Origin: Chloroflexia bacterium
GTDB taxonomy: Bacteria; Chloroflexota; Chloroflexia; QHBQ01; JADMIH01
Reading direction: 5' to 3'
NCBI GenBank assembly: GCA_025927935.1
Contig: JAICKM010000412.1
Span: 1 to 6,391, forward strand
DNA length: 6,391 nt
Shown here: one piece after another, positions 1 to 6,391 of the stretch
Position numbering within the stretch: the stretch's first letter is position 1
How the letters are laid out: each line of letters begins with the position of its first letter
Notes under the pieces: model-generated
The model's database searches: none
Told to the model about the DNA's origin: nothing
Seen by the model: only the letters and a program-made list of their open reading frames with translations
Made by a program: the position numbers and the translations under genes

Positions 1-435
1 CACCGAGTAGAAGGTGTTTCCCGAGGCATCGTAAGCTCCAGGTGCGGGCAGGTGGGCGATGGCCCGCCCCGCCGGATCGTCGAGGCTGTACCGCCAGCCC
101 GGCCCCGCGGGCCGATCCCCGGCGAACAGCAGGCCGTTGGGACCGCAGAGCGTGAAGGGGCGGCTGTTGACCACAGTGCGCGTGCCCGTGGTCCAATCGA
201 AGGCCACGGTACCCGCATCGTCGTCGGCCACCAGCACCACATTGGGCCGGGTGGTGTCGAAGCAGAGCGGCCGGTGCAGGTCCGGCAAGGTGATGCCGGT
301 GTCTTGCCAGTCAGGCACGACCAGGGGGACTGGGGCCGCTCGGCCGGGCAGGGCCGGCACCCCGGCCAGGAGGAACAAACCGAGCAGGAGCAACCCAAAC
401 GTGCGCCGGCTGCGGGCGCGCCAGTTGTTGATCAT
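1..435 (-). CDS. Exported protein of unknown function, N-terminal part only
   Basis: The reading frame opens at ATG 435-433 and runs through the left edge of the window, giving 145 residues with no stop. AAGGAAGGG lies about 6 bases upstream and supports this start. The N-terminus is a signal peptide: basic residues R6-R11, a hydrophobic stretch at about 14-29 (LLLLGLFLLAG) and a small-residue cleavage region near GRAAP (31-35). SRRTFGL at residues 9-15 resembles a twin-arginine motif, although the hydrophobic core looks more like Sec. The mature part has strand-like stretches such as VVLVADDDAGTVAFDW (66-81) and GLLFAGDR (101-108), with cysteines at 58 and 97 that could pair after export. 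This would suit a beta-rich, possibly propeller-like fold, but no family is recognised. It is transcribed away from the rest of the window. The plus-strand frames over this stretch look like antisense artefacts. Confidence 0.75.
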   Translation of the reverse strand, partial: MINNWRARSRRTFGLLLLGLFLLAGVPALPGRAAPVPLVVPDWQDTGITLPDLHRPLCFDTTRPNVVLVADDDAGTVAFDWTTGTRTVVNSRPFTLCGPNGLLFAGDRPAGPGWRYSLDDPAGRAIAHLPAPGAYDASGNTFYSV

Positions 436-819
436 GAAATCCCTTCCTTGACTGTTTGGAATTTATAGACGGTCCAGGCCCGATAATGCGGGATCATCCG
501 CGCGGTGTCCGCCGCTCGACCTCAGCGGCCGCGCCATCGATTGCTAAAACCACGCCTATGCTGGTTAAGTCGCTTTGTGGCGGGCGGGTTACGCGCGTGC
601 CGCTAGCTGCCCGGCCAGGCTGTCGTGGCGTTGCTACTGCTACTAACGTGGCGCCCGTAGCCCGGTTGCAACTCGCCAGGTGTCTGCCCCCGGGGCGGCG
701 TCCACCGAAAGGCGGACGGAAGAGGCGCCCTTTGCTCGATGTTTCTTGCCGGGAAGGCGGCTATACTGGTAGGGAACCCCTATGGTTGCCTATACGTGAT
801 TTATCCAAGGAGCCTCAAA
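436..819. other. Divergent intergenic region, 384 bp, no convincing gene
   Basis: This gap separates two divergent genes and should carry both promoters. On the minus strand a TATAAA (467-462) lies about 27 bases before the start of the exported-protein gene, but no good -35 is visible. On the plus strand TATACT (762-767) lies 52 bases before the membrane-protein start, again without a clear -35 at the right distance. Other small structures are an 8-bp palindrome GTTGCAAC (665-672), a hairpin with a GAAA loop (699-718) and an inverted repeat TAGGG-AAC-CCCTA (770-782) just after the putative -10. A 124-codon plus-strand frame starting at 456 has no ribosome site, recognisable motif or gene-like composition and was not called. 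Confidence 0.5.
762..767 (+). promoter_or_regulatory. Possible -10 box (TATACT) for the membrane-protein gene
   Basis: TATACT matches the sigma-70 -10 consensus at five of six bases and lies where a promoter for the gene starting at 820 is expected. No TTGACA-like hexamer lies 16-18 bases upstream, so the call rests on the -10 alone. An inverted repeat (770-782) sits over the predicted transcription start and could be a regulator site. Confidence 0.3.
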
Positions 820-1338
820 GTGGATCTTAAACCATACAACAACTCCAGCATGATCGGGGGCATCGTCCTCATCGTCCTGGGCTTGATCTTTTTCGCCGCC
901 ACCCAGGGCGCCTTCAGCCTGGACTGGGGCAATATCTGGCCCGCCTTTGTCATACTGGCCGGCGTGGTTATGCTCGCCAGGGCATTCTCGACCGCCAATT
1001 CAGTGGAACGCAGCGGCAGCGCAATCGGGGGCACGCTCGTGACCCTGTTGGGTGCGCTCTTCTTCGCGACGACCTTCGGTGTGATCTCCTGGGGCCTCTG
1101 GCCGGTGTACCCGCTCATCGTGGCGGCGGCGCTGCTGGCGGGCTATTTCGCCTCGGCTCGCGAAAACAGCCGCCTGCTGGTGCCCGCGGCGGTGCTGGCC
1201 CTCGTCGGCATCGTCTTCCTCGGCCTGGACATCACCGGCGCCGGCTACCGGGCGATTGGGCAGCTATGGCCGATCTTCCTCATCATCGCGGGCGTGCTGG
1301 TGCTCGCGCAGGGGTCGCGCCGCCCGAAACTCGGCTAA
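820..1338 (+). CDS. Integral membrane protein with three LiaI/LiaF-like hairpins
   Basis: The product is a 172-residue, highly hydrophobic protein with three repeats of a two-helix hairpin, at about residues 12-53, 69-108 and 119-163, so about six membrane segments. Each repeat starts with a glycine-rich helix (IGGIVLIVLGLIFF; IGGTLVTLLGALFF), then a short loop ending in Trp-Pro (W40-P41, W94-P95, W150-P151) that opens the second helix (WPAFVILAGVVML; WPIFLIIAGVLVL). This pattern resembles the LiaI/LiaF transmembrane region and DUF5668-type proteins, which are linked in some bacteria to cell-envelope stress systems. No soluble LiaF C-terminal domain is present. GTG at 820 is preferred because AAGGAG (807-812) lies 7 bases before it; an upstream ATG at 739 in frame would add 27 non-hydrophobic residues and lacks a ribosome site. 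The C-terminus is short and basic (RRPK). The exact role is unknown. Confidence 0.85.
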   Translation: MDLKPYNNSSMIGGIVLIVLGLIFFAATQGAFSLDWGNIWPAFVILAGVVMLARAFSTANSVERSGSAIGGTLVTLLGALFFATTFGVISWGLWPVYPLIVAAALLAGYFASARENSRLLVPAAVLALVGIVFLGLDITGAGYRAIGQLWPIFLIIAGVLVLAQGSRRPKLG

Positions 1339-1357
1339 CCAGCATAGTGGACCGGGC

Positions 1358-1383
1358 GCCGGACTTGTGGTTCGGCGTCCGGC
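1358..1383 (+). other. Hairpin after the membrane-protein gene, weak terminator candidate
   Basis: GCCGGAC (1358-1364) is complementary to GTCCGGC (1377-1383), giving a 7-bp GC-rich stem with a 12-base loop, 19 bases past the stop codon. No T-run follows, so this is not a clear intrinsic terminator. It could stabilise the 3' end of the message or be incidental. The rest of the gap to 1511 holds a possible -10 (TATCAT, 1447-1452) without a clear -35, which may serve the next gene. Confidence 0.3.
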
Positions 1384-1511
1384 CTGTATCCGGTCGTGTG
1401 GCGTTTCCTCTGACCGTAGGGAATTCGGCCTCGGTGTAGTATGTTCTATCATCGTAGCGAACTACTGGCGGGTACCCTCGCCTGACAGGGCAAGAAGGCT
1501 AAGGTGAAGCG

Positions 1512-2597
1512 TTGAGCACCGGAGAATTGGGCTCCCCGCCGGACAGCGCGGAGCGCGAATTTGTGCGGCTGTCCCAGCGCACGCAGATCGCGCGGATGCG
1601 CCGGTTGGTCGCGGCGGCCCTGGCCGCCTATGATCTGCCGCCGGCTCGCCTGACCCTGCTGGCCCATCGCTTCAACACCACCTTCCACGTGGACACGGAC
1701 GACGGCGCCCGCTACGTCTTGCGCATCAACCGGGCGGGCGCACCCACGGTGGAAACCGTCGGCTCCGAACTGGCCTGGCTGGCTGCTCTACGGCGCGACA
1801 CGCCTCTGGAAGTGCCCGCGCCGGTGCCCACGCGGGCGGGTCCCCTGCTTACCGTGGCCGCTGCCCCTGGCGTGCCCCAGCCGCACATCTGCGTGCTGTT
1901 TCGCTGGATGCCCGGCCACCTCTTGCGGCACGGGCTGACGCCGCGCCACATGGAGCGCGTGGGCGTGTTGATGGCCCGGTTGCAGGATCATGCCGCCCAC
2001 TGGCAGCGGCCGCCGGGCTTTACGCGGGGCCGCGTCGATTGGCCCGTCGCCATGGGCCGGACGTTGCCGGACCCATACGGCCCGCAGGTCGTCGCCTACA
2101 TCGAAACCCTGATAGCAGACACCCTCTCGGCGGCGGAGGCGGCGCCGGTGACGGAAGCGCTGGCGCGGGTGCGTGCGGCGGTGCTGGCGCTGGGCCAGGG
2201 GCCGGACGCCTTTGGGCTGATCCACGCCGATCTCCATTACGGCAATCTGCTCTTTTCCGGAGACACGGTGCGGGCGATTGATTTCGATGATTGCGGGTTT
2301 GGCTTCCGGCTGTTTGATTTCGGAGTGATGTTGAGCGCCGTCCTGGATTGGCCGGACTATCCCGCGCTGCGGGCGGCGCTGCTGGCGGGCTACCGCCGGG
2401 TGCGCGCGCTCTCCGCCGAACACGAAGCCCACCTGGATGCGTTTATTGCCCTGCGCCTGGTGCAAGACGCGCTCTGGATCCTGGAATGGCGGCAACACCC
2501 GGCGCTCGGTGCGGATTGGGCGGCCCAGGCCCGCGAGGTGCTGGCGACCCTGGCGGCTTTTCTGGCGACGGGTACCGCCACGCCCAGCGGCTCCTGA
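1512..2597 (+). CDS. APH-fold phosphotransferase (small-molecule kinase)
   Basis: This is a 361-residue cytoplasmic protein of the aminoglycoside phosphotransferase/choline kinase superfamily (PF01636 type), which transfers ATP phosphate to a hydroxyl of a small molecule. The catalytic loop is HADLHYGN (238-245), with D240 as the expected base and N245 as a metal ligand. IDFDD (256-260) is the equivalent of the kinase DFG motif, with D257 binding metal. The N-lobe contains RYVLRINR (67-74), where the position near the usual ATP-contacting Lys is Arg71, as in many family members. The wording IDFDDCGFGFRLFDFG resembles homoserine-kinase-type-II and SrkA-like proteins more than true drug-resistance enzymes. 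The TTG start at 1512 is supported by AAGGTGA (1501-1507); GTG at 1563 is a shorter alternative. The gene lies upstream of, and outside, the SAM riboswitch. Its substrate is unknown; methylthioribose is possible from context, but its motifs do not match typical MtnK. Confidence 0.9.
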   Translation: MSTGELGSPPDSAEREFVRLSQRTQIARMRRLVAAALAAYDLPPARLTLLAHRFNTTFHVDTDDGARYVLRINRAGAPTVETVGSELAWLAALRRDTPLEVPAPVPTRAGPLLTVAAAPGVPQPHICVLFRWMPGHLLRHGLTPRHMERVGVLMARLQDHAAHWQRPPGFTRGRVDWPVAMGRTLPDPYGPQVVAYIETLIADTLSAAEAAPVTEALARVRAAVLALGQGPDAFGLIHADLHYGNLLFSGDTVRAIDFDDCGFGFRLFDFGVMLSAVLDWPDYPALRAALLAGYRRVRALSAEHEAHLDAFIALRLVQDALWILEWRQHPALGADWAAQAREVLATLAAFLATGTATPSGS

Positions 2598-2639
2598 TTG
2601 ATCCCGCCCCGCACCCGCGCCGGATATTGGGATGATTTC

Positions 2640-2669
2640 TTGACACAGACTGGGCCGATATGATATGAT
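2640..2669 (+). promoter_or_regulatory. Sigma-70-type promoter of the riboswitch-controlled mtnA operon
   Basis: TTGACA (2640-2645) is a perfect -35. TATGAT (2664-2669) is a near-consensus -10 with an 18-base spacer, preceded by an extended-minus-10 TG (2661-2662). Transcription should start near 2676, giving a leader of about 257 bases before the mtnA start codon. No terminator is visible between the kinase stop (2597) and this promoter, so read-through from upstream could also feed the operon. Confidence 0.85.
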
Positions 2670-2753
2670 TAGTACGCTGTGTATGAAAGCGCAGCGTTTG
2701 TTAGGTCGTGAATCGGTGCACGCAGCGCCGGGTTTCCAAGTGAATAGCTCATA

Positions 2754-2879
2754 CTCATCGAGAGGGGTGGAGGGACCGGCCCTGTGAAGCCCGGCAACCC
2801 GGCTGTGATCCGCAAGGGCGGCGCAGTCATGGGTGCCAAATCCGTCAGCATGCTCCGGCGTCTGCTGCTGAAAGATGAG
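2754..2879 (+). promoter_or_regulatory. SAM-I (S-box) riboswitch aptamer
   Basis: The core sequences of the SAM-I class appear in order: GAGAGGGG after P1, the kink-turn segment GGTGGAGGGAC (2766-2776), GTGAAGCCCGGCAACC (2784-2799), GGTGCCAAATCC (2832-2843), then a P4 stem (TCAGCA 2845-2850 with TGCTGA 2866-2871) and the closing AAAGATGAG. P1 is CTCATC (2754-2759) paired with GATGAG (2874-2879). P3 is extended, with an inner GC-rich arm at roughly 2798-2833. This class binds S-adenosylmethionine and in known cases switches off methionine, SAM and methylthioadenosine-recycling genes when SAM is abundant. The downstream platform is transcriptional: bases 2875-2882 can leave P1 and form an antiterminator with 2900-2907. 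Confidence 0.97.
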
Positions 2880-2907
2880 AGAGCGGCCCAACCGGCTATT
2901 CTCTCAT
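2875..2907 (+). promoter_or_regulatory. Antiterminator helix of the SAM switch
   Basis: ATGAGAGA (2875-2882) pairs with TCTCTCAT (2900-2907) in eight uninterrupted Watson-Crick pairs. GCC (2886-2888) with GGC (2894-2896) closes an inner loop. The 5' strand shares five bases with the 3' side of P1, and the 3' strand is the 5' arm of the terminator, so the three helices exclude one another. The expected logic is that low SAM leaves P1 open, this helix forms and transcription continues. Confidence 0.88.
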
Positions 2908-2934
2908 TGTGTAATGCGATGGGAGATTTTTTTT
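2900..2934 (+). terminator. SAM-controlled intrinsic terminator overlapping the mtnA start
   Basis: TCTCTCATTGT (2900-2910) pairs with GCGATGGGAGA (2916-2926): eleven consecutive pairs, three of them G-T wobbles, with a five-base loop GTAAT. Eight Ts (2927-2934) follow directly, the classic intrinsic terminator layout. The 3' arm contains GGGAG (2921-2925), the only plausible Shine-Dalgarno sequence for mtnA, and the last two Ts of the tract begin the TTG start codon (2933-2935). Forming this hairpin would both end transcription and hide the ribosome site. Confidence 0.9.
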
Positions 2935-4054
2935 GCACCTGACACGAACCCTCTGGTGGGAAGAGGGCGCACTGGTCCTGATTGATCAACGGCAACTGCC
3001 GGGCGCGTATGTGACGCTCCGTTGCACCACGCCGCAGGAAGTCGCCGAGGCGATCCGCGATATGGCCGTGCGCGGTGCCCCGGCCATTGGCTGCGCCGCC
3101 GCCTACGGGCTGGCCCTGAGCGCCGCCCGGCACAGCGCCGCCGGATTGACGGCGCAACGGGCGGCCTTGCAGGCGGACGCCGATCTGTTGCGGGCCACGC
3201 GCCCCACGGCGGTCAACCTGGCCTGGGCGCTCGACCGGCAACTGGCGCTGGCTCGCGCCTACCGCGGGCCAGACCCGTCGCAACTGGCCGCGCATCTGCT
3301 GGCCGAGGCCGAGCAGATCGTCGACGACGACGAGGCGGCGTGCCGGGCGATGGGCGCCCACGGCGCCGGGCTGATCCCGCCGGGCGGGCGCGTGCTGACC
3401 CATTGCAACGCGGGCAGCCTGGCGACGGCGGCCTATGGCACGGCGCTCGGCGTGGTGCGCGCGGCCTGGGAACAGGGCCGCCTGGCCCATGTCCTGGTAG
3501 ACGAGACACGGCCCCGCTTGCAGGGCGCCCGGCTCACCGCCTGGGAGTTGCAGCAGGCCGGGATCCCCTGCACGCTGATTGCCGATAACATGGCGGCGGG
3601 CTTCATGCGTAAGGGCGCGGTGAATGCCGTCCTGGTCGGCGCGGACCGCATCGCCGCCAACGGCGATACGGCCAACAAAATCGGAACTTACGGGGTGGCG
3701 GTGCTCGCGCGAGCGCACAACATCCCGTTTTATGTGGTCGCCCCCGTCTCGACCGTGGACCTGCAACTGGCGGACGGGGATGCCATCCCCATCGAAGAGC
3801 GCGCGGCGGAAGAGATGACCCACCTGGGCGGGGAGCAGTTGGCCCCGGCGGGCGTGGCGGTCGCCAACCCCGCCTTCGACGTGACGCCGCACGAACTAAT
3901 CACGGCTATCGTGACCGAGCACGGCGTGCTTTACCCGCCGTTCGCCGCCGGATTGCGCGCCGCCGTGGCGGGCGTCCCCATTCATAATGACAGTATAGGA
4001 GCGGTTGCTCTTACTAGTGCCGGTCCTGACCGGAGCCATCTGGAGTACGAATGA
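2933..4054 (+). CDS. mtnA: S-methyl-5-thioribose-1-phosphate isomerase MtnA
   Basis: MtnA converts 5-methylthioribose-1-phosphate to 5-methylthioribulose-1-phosphate in the methionine salvage pathway (EC 5.3.1.23); it belongs to the eIF2B-alpha/MtnA family. The 373-residue product shows the family signatures: VRGAPAIG (46-53), THCNAG with the conserved catalytic-type C158, [10 protein letters not shown] with D238 as the partner acid, and NKIGTYG (248-254), followed by PFYVVAP and ending near [19 protein letters not shown] at 2933 is the only start available, because an in-frame TAA lies at 2912-2914 and the family N-terminus ([12 protein letters not shown]) begins at once. GGGAG lies 7 bases before it inside the terminator hairpin. 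About 25-30 residues follow the usual family end. The stop overlaps the adoK start as ATGA. A related activity on 5-deoxyribose-1-phosphate (DHAP shunt) is possible for this family. Confidence 0.97.
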   Translation: MHLTRTLWWEEGALVLIDQRQLPGAYVTLRCTTPQEVAEAIRDMAVRGAPAIGCAAAYGLALSAARHSAAGLTAQRAALQADADLLRATRPTAVNLAWALDRQLALARAYRGPDPSQLAAHLLAEAEQIVDDDEAACRAMGAHGAGLIPPGGRVLTHCNAGSLATAAYGTALGVVRAAWEQGRLAHVLVDETRPRLQGARLTAWELQQAGIPCTLIADNMAAGFMRKGAVNAVLVGADRIAANGDTANKIGTYGVAVLARAHNIPFYVVAPVSTVDLQLADGDAIPIEERAAEEMTHLGGEQLAPAGVAVANPAFDVTPHELITAIVTEHGVLYPPFAAGLRAAVAGVPIHNDSIGAVALTSAGPDRSHLEYE

Positions 4055-4990
4055 GCATCATTGTGACCGGTTCGGTCGCCTTTGATAACATCATGGATTT
4101 CCCCGGCCATTTTCACGAACATATCCTGGCCGATAAAATCCATATGCTGAATGTCAGCTTCCTCGTCGATACCCTCAAGAAGCAGCGCGGCGGATGCGCC
4201 GGCAATATCGCCTATTCCCTGGCCCTGCTGGGATCGCACCCCAAAATCTACAGCAGCGTCGGTCCCGACTTCACCGAGTATGCGCGCCAGATCGAAAGCG
4301 TCGGCGTCGATACCGGCATCATCAACGCCATCCAGGATCAGTTTACCGCGACCTGCTTCATTACCACCGACCGCGACAACAACCAGATCACCGGGTTCTA
4401 TCCGGGCGCCATGGCCCGCGATGCCCAGCTTTCGCTGGCGCCGCTCGGCCTGGGGTCCGAGGATCTGGTGGTGATCTCGCCGACCGAGCCGCAGGCCATG
4501 ACCCGCTTTGCGCGGGAATGCCGGGCGAGCGAAGTACCGTATGTCTATGTCCCCGCCCAGCAGATTATCAGCCTGAGCCGCGAGGATCTGCTGGCGGGCA
4601 TCGAAGGCGCCCGCGTCATCATTGCCAACGACTATGAGTACGAGATGATGCACAACAAGACTGACCTGACGGCCGCCGATATGCTGCGCCATGCCGAAGT
4701 CGTGGTGACGACGCGGGGCGAGGCCGGGTCGGTGGTGCGTACCCGCGATGCGGAGTATGCCATCCCGATTGCCCAGCCGCGCGAAGTCGTCGATCCCACG
4801 GGCGCCGGCGATGCTTATGCCGCCGGGTTCGTTCATGGTCTGACCCAGGGCTTCGATCTCGAAGTCACAGGGCGGATCGCCGCGCTAGCCGCGGTGTATG
4901 TGATCGAATATTACGGTACCCAGGCTCATTCCTATAGCCGCGCCGAATTTGCCGCGCGGTATGCCGAGAACTTCGGCGCGCCGATTCATT

Positions 4991-4995
<5 letters not shown>
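4051..4995 (+). CDS. adoK: Adenosine kinase, PfkB family (AdoK type)
   Basis: This 314-residue protein is a PfkB-family kinase that phosphorylates adenosine to AMP with ATP. RGGCAGN (46-52) is the first PfkB signature at the nucleoside site, and [13 protein letters not shown] (248-260) is the second, with the anion-hole glycines and catalytic base D254. The N-terminus [17 protein letters not shown], the SFLVD segment, FYPGAM (116-121), the ANDYE stretch and the late YGTQ closely follow the Mycobacterium tuberculosis AdoK pattern as remembered, so adenosine is preferred over a sugar as substrate. ATG at 4051 overlaps the mtnA stop by four bases, with GGAG (4042-4045) 5 bases upstream, which indicates translational coupling and shared riboswitch control. 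Removing adenosine would favour hydrolysis by the downstream AhcY. The stop TAG (4993-4995) lies inside the first 33-bp repeat. A ribokinase-like activity on another nucleoside cannot be excluded. Confidence 0.87.

Positions 4996-6391
<1,396 letters not shown>

Noticed and set aside
52..468. Plus-strand frames of 130-138 codons over the exported-protein gene
   Set aside because: They are antisense to a frame with a ribosome site and a clear signal peptide; their translations are Arg/Pro/Gly-rich with no recognisable motif.
456..830. 124-codon plus-strand frame in the divergent gap
   Set aside because: There is no ribosome site, its composition is very Arg/Pro-rich, it has no motif, and it runs into the start region of the membrane-protein gene.
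1512..2597. Aminoglycoside-resistance gene
   Set aside because: The APH fold alone does not mean drug resistance; the IDFDDCGFGF wording fits metabolic kinases of the superfamily, and there is no mobile-element context.
2683..2787. 34-codon frame starting ATG in the mtnA leader (MKAQRLLGRE...)
   Set aside because: It has no Shine-Dalgarno sequence and runs into the conserved riboswitch core, which explains the sequence there.
1788..2891. 367-codon minus-strand frame
   Set aside because: It lies antisense to the APH-fold kinase and the riboswitch, is rich in Arg, Gln and His as expected for a GC-rich shadow frame, and has no motif.
2669..3892. 407-codon minus-strand frame
   Set aside because: It is antisense to mtnA and its leader. 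mtnA has strong family motifs, and this frame has none and crosses the promoter and riboswitch.

Overview
The window is GC-rich bacterial DNA with tightly packed genes. Three of the six genes start with a non-ATG codon (GTG or TTG). The best-supported content is a S-adenosylmethionine (SAM) by-product salvage locus: a SAM-I (S-box) riboswitch, then mtnA (methylthioribose-1-phosphate isomerase), adoK (PfkB-type adenosine kinase resembling the mycobacterial enzyme) and ahcY (S-adenosylhomocysteine hydrolase, cut by the window end). A Gram-positive-style S-box, an AdoK of the actinobacterial type and LiaI/LiaF-like membrane hairpins in GC-rich DNA would fit a Chloroflexota-like organism. This placement is an inference from gene style, not from an alignment.

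Layout. Bases 1-435 (minus strand) hold the N-terminal 145 residues of an exported protein with a signal peptide; the rest lies outside the window. Bases 436-819 are a divergent intergenic region with no convincing gene. Bases 820-1338 encode a small membrane protein built from three repeated hairpins. Bases 1512-2597 encode an APH-fold small-molecule kinase with intact catalytic motifs. Bases 2640-2669 form a strong sigma-70-type promoter driving a leader of about 260 nt. That leader carries the SAM-I aptamer (2754-2879), an antiterminator and an intrinsic terminator (2900-2934). mtnA (2933-4054) and adoK (4051-4995) overlap by ATGA. A 179-bp gap with an exact 33-bp direct repeat and several small dyads precedes ahcY (5175 to beyond 6391).

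How the genes fit together. AhcY splits S-adenosylhomocysteine, the product of methyl transfer, into homocysteine and adenosine. AdoK turns adenosine into AMP, which removes a product and pulls the reversible AhcY reaction towards hydrolysis. MtnA is an early step in recovering the methylthio group of methylthioadenosine, the by-product of polyamine synthesis. The riboswitch should stop mtnA-adoK expression when SAM is plentiful. The MtnA substrate must come from a methylthioribose kinase (MtnK) or a methylthioadenosine phosphorylase (MtnP). Neither is recognisable here, although the upstream APH-fold kinase belongs to the same broad superfamily as MtnK.

The most distinctive feature is the compact switch. 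The 3' arm of the terminator hairpin contains the mtnA Shine-Dalgarno sequence, and the last two Ts of the terminator's T-tract are the first two bases of the TTG start codon. Transcription and translation of mtnA could therefore both be closed by one hairpin. The second feature worth attention is the tandem 33-bp dyad repeat at the adoK stop codon.
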